A DNA stretch of 64,000 bases from Mycteria americana (taxonomy: Eukaryota; Chordata; Aves; Ciconiiformes; Ciconiidae). Below, piece by piece: positions 13,461 through 25,388 of the stretch. Positions within the stretch are counted from its first letter, which is position 1. Every line of letters starts with the position of its first letter. The notes beneath the pieces are model-generated. The model worked only from the letters and a program-made list of their open reading frames with translations, was not told where the DNA came from and made no database searches. The position numbers were made by a program, and so were the translations under genes. The stretch is taken from contig NC_134368.1 in NCBI RefSeq assembly GCF_035582795.1, positions 11,495,501-11,559,500 of the forward strand, written 5' to 3'.

Positions 13461-16400
13461 TTAATGATTTGGGACAGTGAAAAATACTGGGAGAGATAAC
13501 CTTGGTCAAAGGATTTTAATTCTTAATTGCAGTGTAAAGATCTCCTATACTGATGCCTAAAATAAAGAGATGGAAGTAATGAAGAACATTTGACACCTCT
13601 ACAGTAGTATTTGCTGGTGGCACAACTTCGGTATGCAATTAAATGATTTAAGGTGTGGTCTGTAAGGCAGATCAACATTGATATACCACAAGAGGGAGCT
13701 GGAGCCATAAAGGATTGTGTTTAAGTTGTTAAGGTGAAGTACCAGCAAGTGTTTGGTTCTTCAATGAAATATGACATTGAAATACCCATTAACATAAATT
13801 CAACAATTCATCAGTTGAATTTCCTATATACCATTTCTTTTTGTGTTCTCCTTGAAAATCTTATTTCTGCCGCTTTCACTGTGTTTGCAAGACTGAAGGT
13901 TAGATTCAGATATAGAAAGCACAGAATTAATGTTAGTACTAGGAACTCAGGCCATTTTCCACTCCCATTATTAAATAATGTCCCCTCTTGAAACTTCATT
14001 TTTGAAGGTGTTTGCATTTTCCTATATAATTTAACATATTGTTGCCTAAGCTAATGTTAGCTAAACTATTTTAAAACCCAGACCCAACCAATTAATCTGT
14101 AATTATGCTTGGTGAACAGGATAAAGGTTATACTCAGCAAGTAAATTAATAATATGTGGAAATGTTTCTTAGAAGATCCTGCAGGTATGAAGATTAAGAA
14201 TGATTAAGTATGTAAATGTGGCCCATTCCTGCAGAGTTTAATTCATGGTAACAGGGTAATGCAAATGTAGCAGAAGACTGAACCTGCAGAAAATGGTGGC
14301 TGCTGAAGTATAAGTGAAATAACTTTCCTTCACTCCACCTTTACTACAGGGATTGGGTGACTGGAAAAAGGGCAAGTGTCCGGTGTGATTCTGCAAAGAT
14401 AGGGTGACAGCTGACATTTAGCAAAAGTGAAATTCCAAATACTTTTGTGTATTAATTTTATGATTTTTATTTTAAATTGTATTCAATTTATGAATTAGTC
14501 ATATGTGAAAGAGAATCATGAAACCTTATTCACTCTCTGCCTGCAGAACTACTGGTAAAAGCAAGACTATTCCTAATGGCATATAGGTGATCAGAATACT
14601 TGCAAGATCATTGTCATACAGGCATATAAGAGAGAGGGCATATATGTTCTCTGCTTTGTCATGGTTTTGCACATTCCAAATGTAGATCTGTCACAGATCC
14701 AGGTAGGCTGATGCATCCATGTTGTAGCACTTCCTGACACTTTAACTTGTTTACAGTAAGATAGAAAGAAACTCTCCCCTGACTCCACAGGAATTAACAA
14801 TATTTACTGGTGCTATCTACTTGACCGTATAGCAATTAAATCCAATTAATGAGCAATAACAATGGCAGCATGTTTGAACCTTGCACCATAGAGCAGGTAG
14901 CCCCTCTCCTTACATGCTATGAGAATTATAACTCCAGAGCTGTAGGAACACAGGAATGGAGGAAATCCACTGATTGCTGGCCTGCTACCGCAAGCAACCA
15001 TGTCATGTAATCCCTTTTGTAAATACGTGGACCTGTACCTTAAAATGAATTAGGTGTTTTGTCCCCAGAATTATAAGAAGAGCTGCATTACAGATGGGTA
15101 AGCTGCAATTTAGAAGATTGCTTCTAGGATTATTTCTGGTCAATTTATACCAATTTCGTCTTGTATCAACACTATGATTTTGCTGCTTTCTGTAGCATTT
15201 ACTCTTGAGAGTCAGAGGTCGTGTCCCATGCAGCCCTTCTTCAGAAGAATAACACTCTTTTATAAGGTAGGGATTATTCTGACGACTGTTTTGCTAATTT
15301 TGCTCTTTGAGTTCATCCTTTTTAAAGATGAATGACCAGAATGATATACAGCATTCTAGATGAGACTCTGAACACTGTCTTACATAACTGCATTAAAGGA
15401 AGTGGTGTTTTCTGGAGGTTGTGAGATTTTATTTCTATATAAACCATCATTTTTAGTAGTTAAATTTAGAAGTTCAAATTTAAAACCTCATCTCTCTAAC
15501 AAAAGGCTTTAATTCCCATCCTTCCAGATTACCTGTGTTTTAGCCCTGTTTTTGTCCAGAGAGGGAACACAGCACTGCTGTAGACAAATATAACTAGTTT
15601 CAGGTACAACAGAATTTTTCTAATGCTCTTTTGGACAAGAGGTTGGAATTTCCCTACCTACCCATAGTGGCTTTTTGCTGCTGTTTTGCTTGTTTTAGTG
15701 AAGACTGAACATTTTCTGAAAAAATAGGTTGAGTGATTTTTCTGGTTTTTGGTGGTTTTGTTTTTTTTTTTTTAAGGGAGGCACAGATTTCTCATCTATA
15801 TGGGACGGTTAGCTGCAGGTAAAGATATTTGAATGTTTGAGATATTCAGACTAATTAGAACTTGAAAGACCTGCCTAGAATTAAAACGCTTGGTAGAATC
15901 CCTGGTTTTGCAAAACTGAGACACTGCTTCTGTATCTGTATGAGTAGGGAGTTTAGAGTGTAATAAGTATTCAAGGAGAGCAGATCAGGGGTTACTCGAG
16001 TTTATCATTGCAACTATGACATTAAAGGAACTCCCTCATGGCTTCTAGAAGTGTGATCAACAAATAAACTGTAGCACAGGAAAAAAAAAATTCTTATTTT
16101 CAGGGCAGTAACGGGGTCAACACAGGATGATATCAATTTCAGTAAATGAAGCGCCTGTATTACATATACACACACAGATGGTGCAAATGGAAAAAATAAA
16201 TAGGGGAGGAAATACACTGCCTGGAGGCAGGTGACTTTGAAAGTGATGTAAAAATAGAATGAAAAGGAACCTGAGGAGGCAGATGAGAAAATGAGACATT
16301 GAGAAACATGCCAGCAATTGAGGAGAAGCGGATTGTGATGAAAGGAAAGATGGGAAAAAATATGCTGGGCAAAGGGGCAAAGTAAATACCTCCAAACAGA

Positions 16401-19400
16401 GCTAGTAATTACAGGGAAGAGAAGGAACACAACATTTTAAAAGATAGGAAAGTGAAAATGGAAGAAAAAACATAATGTTGCAGGAGAAAAGTTATGGTAT
16501 GAATATGAAGAGCTAACACCAGTGAAATTCTGTATCTTTTGAATAGACAGCTCCTACAGATAACTTAGGCAAGTTATAAATCGAGTACAGCAAGTAGTGA
16601 CACTTTTTTTCCCCCCAGAGAAAAAATAAGTCCCTGGACAAATATTTTGAAGCAAAAATATTTTTCACAAACTGGAGAGGTTAAGTAATTTGTAGGAGGA
16701 TCCCATTATAATTAAACAGCATTTTCTCATGTTGGTAGTAACAATTTGCTGGTTAAAATAGTTTGTAAGTATTTTTTTTCCTTGACTTCAAATTGGAGAA
16801 ACATTTTAAGTTTTCAGTTTATTTCAGGCCTTGCCAAGTTTAACAGTTATCCACAAAAGCAGGCAATGTATTTGTGGACATGGAATGTCTTTTATCATTT
16901 TCTCCATAAATGGCTATCTCTTTCGCAAAGTACAAAACCAGCAGAAAAACACACATACAGAATTTTAAAATTATTTTTCCAGACTTAGTCTGCCCAATTC
17001 AGTGCAGGCAAACTCTCTAGACTTACCCAGAATTGACAGCCTGGTTCTGTGAATAGTCTCTTGTACTAAAGTTAATGGGACTACTCAGATGAGGGCATTT
17101 ATTGAACTGTGTACGTATATGTTTGCAGGATCAGTTCCTACGCTGATAATGTAATGTGAAAGGCAAATTTGAAAAAGAAATTTAGGAACATTTGGTGGTG
17201 TTATGTCAGCAAGTAAATACTAACCATCTGGTCTCTAGATTGCTAATCTATTTCCCCTGATTTTATGGGTAGCATACTTCCTGTGTGTGCAAGCTTGAGA
17301 CTACATCATTAAACTTTTGTATTGATCTTTTTTAGTGTTTTAACAGAAACATTTAAATTACTTTGCCATTTTGGGGGTGAAATTTTGTTTCCATGCATAA
17401 TTTTTCTGGTTGGAAATTTTTCATTCTCCTACAGCTTATTTTAAGGTGTTTTACTGAAACACATTTCTAATAAGGATGAATAATTTCAGGTATGTTCTTT
17501 AAAAACAGATCAGTCATCTGCAGTGAACAACATCCAGTTATCTACAGGTGACTAATTACTACAGATAAGATCTCAGTTTGATCCTGGTTGAAAGTTATGT
17601 CTTTGTAAAATATTTGCAATGTAGTGGAGGGTGTTGCTTGTATTCTAAATCTCTTGTTCAGTACTAACATTTTTTTTAAAGAAAGTAGCTCATACAAAAA
17701 TATCTTTCAAAGTAGCTGCCTTCAGTCATCTGAAAATGAATCCTTTTATAATTCTGTTTTTTTTTTTTTTTAACTGTGCTTCTTCCATCAGGTTCTAAGA
17801 ATTTGGCAAATAACTCTTAAGATGTTTAACATGTTAAACCATATATATCTGAATTTGGATTTGTAAACGTGTTGGTAACATTTTCAACGGAAGTCTAACT
17901 TCCTGACTGTATGTTGTTATCTTAGGGGTAAGTTCTGGATTGCTATGAATTGGTGCATACTATTAAAGGTATAAAATTTGCTACATACTTAAATGTTGAG
18001 AAGTACTTATCACAGCTTGAGGAAGGCTTGTTTCACTGAGGGAAGCTATAGGAATATCAATTTGCTATGAACTACAAAGTAAACATATTTAGAAAATTAA
18101 TTAAAACTACTTTAAAAACTCTTCATGATTCTCATTCTTCCCCCTACAGGTTTAACTATAATTTATCTTTAATTCAATATAATTAGATCAAATGCAATCT
18201 CCTTTATGGATGCATAAAACCTTGCCCACATGAACTTGTGTGGTGTTAACTATAACGGTATATTTTCTTTAAACTTCTATGAATAAGATTTTATATACTT
18301 CTTTTTCAGTTAGCTTAACTTGGAACTTCACTAGATGAAGATGAAATACACCACTGTTAAAACTTTCACAAAAATAAAACTGTCCACGTAGTGTTTAAAT
18401 CTACATCTCACCTGTATTCAAGGATTTAGGCCTATTTAGAGCTGGTTCACATTGGTTAACACTCAGTAAAAACTATGACTAAATTTCACCACAGTTGAAA
18501 TAGCATAATAAAGATTACACCAGAAATTATGCACTTGTTTCATGTCTCCTTGCTGGCAAGAACTTCTTGTGATTTGGTTTATGCATTCTCATGAGAATAA
18601 GCCATGACCTTATTTTAGGAAGGTGGTTAAAGAAGGTGCAATATACAGTGAAGAACTTCATTCTTAAGTCAACTTTCCTTCTGTGTGACTATCTGACTGT
18701 ATGTGTTCATTTGTGCAATGCACAACTCCATGCAACGTCCCACGTGCGTTGTAGTTCATTTACAGAAGGGTACCAGCATCTTCAGTTGAAGACCGTTAGC
18801 CCACATGCTGAAACATCGGGAATGGCATGGTGCCTAGTAAAGTTTAAATCACCTGAATGTTGGCACAGCGTTCCTCAGCGCTAGAAGAAAATGCCTCTCT
18901 GATAGTCCTTATAGTCAGTCATCTGTCTCCAGATATAGCTATGCCTCTGAATCTCTTAGCTGGAGACACAGCTAAGTCTTGTGACCTTGTCTTACCCACT
19001 CCAAATAAAAAGAAAGTATATTTGATATGTAAGGTATGTGGTTCAGGTTCAGTCTTAAGAATAATATGGCTTATGAAAAAAAGCATAGGCTAATTTTCTA
19101 TTTCAGATGAAATTAGGATGTCATGCTAGGCATTAACCTGGAGTAAGCCAGTTATCAAGGAAAGGATGTAAAAAGGTGAAAGAGGAAGTTGGCTGCCACA
19201 GGTTCAGAGAAATAATCCATCAACACGGAATAGAAATTTTAGTAGGAAGCAAGACCTTAACCTAGTTCTGAGAGGAACCTTAAGAAGCAATGGTGAGGGC
19301 ACTGAGAAGACTTCCACATGTGCTGTCAAGGCCAAAATGACTCTTAACAAATGCACTTAATGGAGAAATCAATTTCTTTTCATTCCAAAAGGTCATTTAG

Positions 19401-22400
19401 AATAACTGTGAGGCTAGTCTTAAATGAAGCCAAAGTTTTGGTGGAGCACAAAGAAATTATTCTACTTTATGTAGGTATATCTTAATGAGTTTTTATACTA
19501 ATAATCATGATGATTTTTACCCAGAATGAGCAGGTATCTTCTAATCTTAAAAGCCATTCAAAATCTAATTATGAGGTGGAGGAGGATGAAGTCAGCCTGA
19601 GTTAAATCAGATTTGAGAGCCAGAGCAGAATCCTGTCATTACACGTTATTAGGCATGGAAGCCGTTAGCACCAAAACCGCCTCTGCCAAGGTGGACCTAA
19701 GCGTCACTGCAGTCATGTCATGCCTTTTCAGCTGAACTTCAGGAAAAGAGATTGCCACAAGCAGAGCAGTGCCTCTGGCAGGGATCCTAAAGAGAGACTG
19801 AACTTGGTCCAAAAGGACCTTCTGTTTTCTCCAAAGTTTGGAGATAAAAAGCTTGGAAGAGGAAATGGGAAAATGCTTGGACTTAACTTTGTCACATCCC
19901 AAGTGGAGAGGTGGTGAAATGCATTCTCCAGTTCCAGGGTTAACTACTGGGAGTAGCGGATCCCTCCTCACTTTAATGCTACATAGTTTGTCCTGGAGCC
20001 AGGGTCTTTTATGAGGGGAATTATGTTAAATAGGAATATGCAAAGTCACTTTCTCTACTACTCACATCACCTCTTCAGTGCCTCAGGCTCTCATTTTCAC
20101 TCCGTTTCTTTTCATGGAATCATATGTGAACTTGGAGAACTCTTAGCAAGTTTTTCCTGAGGTTTAGGGATACGATACTGACATTTGTGCCCCATCACTT
20201 AGGAAATGTGCTTAGCAATAAACCTAGCCAGCAGAGTCCTGATATGTCACCCTTGTATGGTGTGTGAACCTGAGCGCCACACTGAAAATGGCTTTAAAGA
20301 GGAAAAAAGGGAGGCAGGAGTAGAGCGCTGGGAGATGTCACTCATGATCCTAATTCGGCTTGCTGTTTAGATGCAAGGGTAGAGCTTGCTCGCTCCATGA
20401 GAAGCTATTGCTGAATCGATGATAATGACTTTTTTGGCATGGTACTTAGAGCCACAAGGAATACCTCCCCAAGAGATCCCTTTTCCTTAGAGCACCAAAA
20501 ATATACAGTGCTTCTTCAGAACATGTAAATTCAGCTGTTAGATGATACACATTTTTAAGTCCAATGGGACTGAAGACACAGCTTAAATGGAGCAGCAAGG
20601 CCATGGCGGGTTAATTAGTCAGGCAATTCTGAATTATAAGATTAAAGCTCCAAGGCTTAAAGAATAAACAACAAAACCAACAAACCCTTCAGTAATGTCT
20701 GAGAGATATCCCTTCAGAGCAAAAAAAATAGAATGAAATACACTAGAAAATTTTTTTTTTCATTTTTTGTGTGTTTTAACAGTATTAGGAGGTGTCCACG
20801 ACACAATACGAAATTAAAAATTTAAAATCATTCTGGGTCAGCAAGGTATTCCTCAAGAACTGTGGAATTTAGGGTATACACTATTTGACCACAAGAAATG
20901 GTGGGTTAGCGGTTTCTGTGCTTCCACTGACACCAGTAAGGCCAAACCCAATTCTTGGGTCTCCAGTTTTTGGCAGAAGTATACTAGGTATACTAGGTAT
21001 AAGTAGATGTTTTGGTTATCTATATTAGGGTTGCTCATCAGCATTGGAGGTTTAACTTGACACCAACTTTAACCTCATGTAGTCATAGGTAAGGTAAGAA
21101 AAATGGAGATCAATGAGCAATAATTTGTATTTTCAATTTTTATATACAGCAACATGCCAGATTTGATTTATGTTAGTGAATTTGGGAAAATAAATATAGC
21201 ATGTTCTATTGTAGGGAAATAACTTTTGTTAAGATACTAAATAATTTTATTTATATTGTAGTGCTATCCAAAGGAGCAGTCGGGACCATGGCTTACCTGT
21301 GCCTGTTTTCACACAGAGAACGATGTTCCAGACCGTTTACCTTGTAAACCTTCAATTTTGCAAATGGTACCATTCACGTATTTAAGAGTAAGTGCACACA
21401 AGAATCTTTCAACACAAAAACTGCTTAACTATATTTTAATGTTTAATCAAATAACAGTAGGTAAGGACACAATTACAAAGCCAAGTAGATGCAGAAGGTA
21501 TATAGATCAATCCTTTTATGTCTAAATAGGATTTGAGAGGATACGTCTTCTATTGGCCAGTCAAGATTTAACAAGATCAGTATCCCTGTTTAGTTCTACT
21601 ACTTCACAGCGCCTTGTCAAGAGTTTTTTTTTTTTTTACATCGGTATGCTAGGATGGGAAACACCATCATCCAAACCAAAATGCATTTATAAAAAAATAT
21701 TTTCTTCCTTTTCCCGCCGCCAAGAGTGTCTCCCACTAGGGAGAAGACTATGTTTAAAATAAAGGAAAAGGTATTTCTAAAGATTAGGTTAACTAGTAAA
21801 CCAAGGTAGATATTGATGGCTGTGTTCACCTTGCAGTCCTCAGTGCGGAAAACATGATCTTCACTGATCCTTTGGATTGGACTCTGATGGTTAACTGAAG
21901 GAGGACGAGCTTTTGGAATTTAAGAAATAAGTTCTCTAATGAGGATTTCGCTCCCAACTACATATTAACTGGCCAACACAAGCTAACTATAATGTATATG
22001 ATATACAAGCTCCCCTGATGTTCAGAACAAAGTTAAACTAGGAAAAATCGGAATGAAGTTTGTATACTGAAGAAGCATTTAATGCTGACGATTATACACA
22101 ATTTTATTATTTTGAACATACTGAAAATATTAAATGAGAAAATTGACATTTATGTGAGGATATTTCTGTATGTATAAAATAAAACCTTTTTTTGAGCAAC
22201 CACTACTTTCATTCCTTTAACCAAGGTAATTAAACAACGATAATTAAAACCACAGACTTTGCATCAGATGCTGGACTAAGTTTATTTTCTGACTTCTCAT
22301 CTGGTGTTTGTGACGGCAATAATCACACTTCATTACAGTACGCATTGTAAACCTCTCCAGATCAAATCTGACAAGCTGTTTTGTGACCGCCACCCTCGGT

Positions 22401-24880
22401 GTGATTGAGATGTCTGTACATTCAACATTAAGCTACTTAGGCTTCTAAGCCAAAGCTTTTACAGCCCAAAAGCCACAAATCCTTATCACTTTGTTTCACA
22501 CCCTTTCGTCATTTATTGTCTCCAACAGTGGTGAAAACAGTAAGAAAAGTTACAGCTGAGACCTTGTGTGGATTTTTGAGGGGCCATTAATCACCTTGTT
22601 CCAGATTCCACCATAAAGTCTTAATCACCATTTCCAAAAATGCTGAAGAAAAGCACTAAATTCATTCACGATGAGTTGGATATTTCTGACTGCAAGTAGT
22701 AGGCTGTGTGAGCACACCTGTTTCCATGTCAGTCTGGGTGTTCACTTCTTCCTTGCTGAGCAATACTCACGTAGGAAATTCTGCTCTGCTACAGAGAAGC
22801 CTTCTGTGCCATCAGACTAATTACATTCTTCTGGGCTATTACAAAAGTCCAATCAATTCTCTTGGCTATCACAAATAGAACAGGTTCAGTATCTGTGGAA
22901 GAGGTAATCTGACACTGCCATGGAGTAATTATTTTATAGTTAGTAGATGCTGACGCCACTTCCTAGCATCCCTCCCTCCTCTTTGAAACAACATAAAGCA
23001 TAATTTCTTTGTATTAACTTCATAAAGCTCAATGGGAGACCTGCAGATACCTCTGGGGAATAGTTACAGTTCCACTTTACTACTTGTCGCTTTTAAACAG
23101 ATTTTCTTCTGTTACAGCTGTTTACAGGGTCAGACTGTTTGAAATATACGGTTGACCAATCGTCCCTTCTGGAGGCACGGAGGTAGTGCAAGTCAATGCT
23201 AGATCTGCTGAGGTAGCACGGGCAACAGAAATAGTGGCAAAAGACATACAGTCTTGACAATCTCATATGGAAGCTGGAAATAATTGGGCTATTAAGGGAT
23301 GGCAACCCAAAACACCACCTTTTGTTTGTGGAACACAAGTCTTGTCCCTGTGACATCTCCCCAGTCAAAGGGATAAAGAACTATTGCTTGTTTGGGCCAA
23401 TTTAGATCTCTAGAGTACTTTTTAAAATTATTGTACCACACCTGAAAGAATCAATGATGTGAGGTTTAAAATCAATCGATCAATCTCCTTTGTTATGTTT
23501 TGAATTCTTTGGCTCCCTAAAGCATCAATAATTACCTTTATAGGACACAGTATGTCTGAAGAAGTTAGGAAGTCTATCATCTTGTAATTTTACACTGATC
23601 TGCTAAGATGTCTTCTGTGAGGATGAGGAAAAGAAATAATGCATATTTTATTCAGCTGTTTTCCTCTTCAGAAGCTTTTCCCATAAAACCTGGTGAGAGA
23701 GATAACAAAATTGGGATTTAACTTGATCTGAAATGTTTCATGTTGACAGAAGTCTCCTTAGAATGGACTGACAAAGAAAAAACAGCAGAATGAGAAGGCG
23801 GAGGTAGGAGTGGAGGAGCAGGATCCTCTATTTTTCCAAAGAGCTTTTCCTTTTGGCCTGTGTTTTTGTTTTTCCTGAAGACTCCAGTATACTGTAAGCA
23901 TTTCAGAAACGGAAGGGGATATTAAGAAAAAATTTCCTAGACTGGATAAAAATTAAACAAATTACTGAAGTTAAACCATCAAGCCACAGTTTTAAAATTT
24001 GTAAGTTTTCTTACAGACCTAACAGCAGCAGTGAGTTGTGGGATATATATCCTGCCCTGGAGATTGAAAAAAACTTAAAGAAAAGGTAAGCATTCTCCTA
24101 CACCTTGTGACTGGTAGGTTCCGTTCCATTTCAGGTTCCACTGCATAGATAGACTGAAATGAAGAAATCCCCTACGTACAAAGGATTTCTGCCAGTCCTT
24201 GTTCACAATTAAAGATCACAATCTTCTGCAAAGATCACAAAATCTTTTCAGGTTCCACAGGAAAGTCAAATACGTTTGGTTAATTCTTCCCTTGTTCTGG
24301 ACTTTTTTTCTTCTGGATTCCTTGGGAATCTCTTAACTGATGTTCACTTTTACGTGTACCATCTTCCCCTCTTCCTATTTCTCCTGTTTAAAATAAGGTT
24401 TTCTAGTATTGCCCTTTTGAAATAAAGAGCTGTCCCCAATGTATTTTGAGAACTTGTTGCCCACACCCTGCTCCATCTAGGTAGTATAAGTTCCCCTTTG
24501 CACATACCCTTACCCTTTGGATGCTTAATTACTACGAAATGCCTCAACTACCTCCTCACCCTCATCGGATGGTTTAATGGTTGAACCTAGTGCCAGCCTG
24601 CTCCCTCCCACTTTTACCTTTACCTTGTAAGGTCTGTCTCACTCTCTTCCTGGGCTTCAAAGGCACGGCACAGCTGTTTGATGCACCTCTGAACACCTCC
24701 CGGCCTGTCCTCCCTGACCAACCTGCCCCTTCTCCTCAGCGCCACTTCAGAGCTGCAGGTTATTCTAACGAGTCTCTCCCCTGCCAGCTAACGTCGCAGT
24801 GCTGTCTGTGTACATCCTCAGACGAGGACTGGCCCCACTTTGTTCTCCCGACTCCGAGAGGACCCAACAAGTTGTCGCTG
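13461..24880. other. Intergenic region between MSANTD1 and RGS12
   Basis: About 11.4 kb without a recognisable coding exon on either strand. Open frames, including a 138-codon one on the minus strand at 16014-16430, lack family resemblance and have low-complexity composition. The stretch 15290-15400 resembles an old CR1 3' region. A short direct duplication (tatactagg) occurs near 20981-21000. Enhancers for either neighbour could lie here, but they cannot be identified from one sequence. Confidence 0.6.
15290..15400 (-). mobile_element. Possible old CR1-like LINE fragment, minus orientation
   Basis: The string cctttttaaagatgaatgac followed by cagaatgatatacagcattc and gatgagactctgaac follows the complement of the CR1 3' region (gagatagggtgaccagaac type). 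It is very diverged and short, and the call rests on memory of the family. Confidence 0.35.
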
Positions 24881-25101
24881 CTGGGCGATATTGATAATTT
24901 AATTCCTCCCCTCGCCCCGGTTTCGGCCGCGGGACCGTGTCTCCTCGCCGCCTCGGCCTCGCGCCCCCTCAGCGGGCGCCGGCGATGCCCCGTTCGAAAG
25001 AGCGCCGGCAGCCCGCGCCTGCGCACTCCCCTCCCCGCTGGAGGCGAGGGGGCGGGGCGCCCACTGCCCACCGCGCCCCGGCGAGGCGGCGGGGGGAGAA
25101 G

Positions 25102-25197
25102 AAAGAACTACGCGGCCCGGCATGCCCCGCGCGGCCCGCTCCCCACGGCCGCAGGGAGCGGGCCGCTCGCAGGGCACGCCGGGAGCTGTAGTTCTTT
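25102..25197. promoter_or_regulatory. Imperfect promoter inverted repeat with two opposed ZNF143/THAP11-like motifs
   Basis: Arms 25102-25143 and 25154-25197 are reverse complements with a few mismatches and a 2-base gap, around a 10-base centre. Each arm carries a copy of the ACTAC-N4-CCCGGC(A/G)TGCC element: + strand 25107-25126 and - strand 25173-25192. This corresponds to the ZNF143/THAP11 promoter motif ACTACAATTCCCAGCATGC with small changes. These motifs normally sit close to transcription starts of CpG-island promoters. Occupancy is inferred. Confidence 0.65.
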
Positions 25198-25199
25198 GG

Positions 25200-25388
25200 C
25201 GCTGGGTATTGTCTCTCCCCTTTCTCTGTCCGGGAACCCGACCGCCACCCCTGCCGGGTGAGTGCGGTGACTGACAGCTCCTTGCAGCCAGTGGCCGAAG
25301 CGCTGTGTGGCGGAGCCCGGCGCCCGTCTCCTCGGTGACCGGGGGAGCTGGTGCCTCAGCAGAGTAGCCGGAGTCCTGGGGGACGGAG
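25200..25388 (+). other. RGS12: RGS12 non-coding exon 1 (5' UTR, probable)
   Basis: The exon end is supported by a strong donor: ggacggag|gtgagtggg, with GT at 25389. The start is not visible. I place it just after the paired ZNF143-like motifs, where pyrimidine-rich ctctcccctttctctgtcc resembles a start region. Family knowledge supports it: mammalian RGS12 has a non-coding first exon followed by a large second exon with the start codon. Another GTGAGT at about 26122 could serve an alternative first exon. Confidence 0.5.

Noticed and set aside
16014..16430. 138-codon minus-strand frame, with two overlapping frames
   Set aside because: Phe/Ser/Leu/Cys-rich translation of purine-rich DNA with no recognised family and no transcript signals.
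24581..25261. 226-codon open frame on + across the edge of the CpG island, and long frames on both strands to 26331
   Set aside because: Long frames arise from low stop-codon density in GC-rich DNA. The products are Pro/Arg/Gly/Ala-rich in every frame, with no domain, and the region looks like a promoter.
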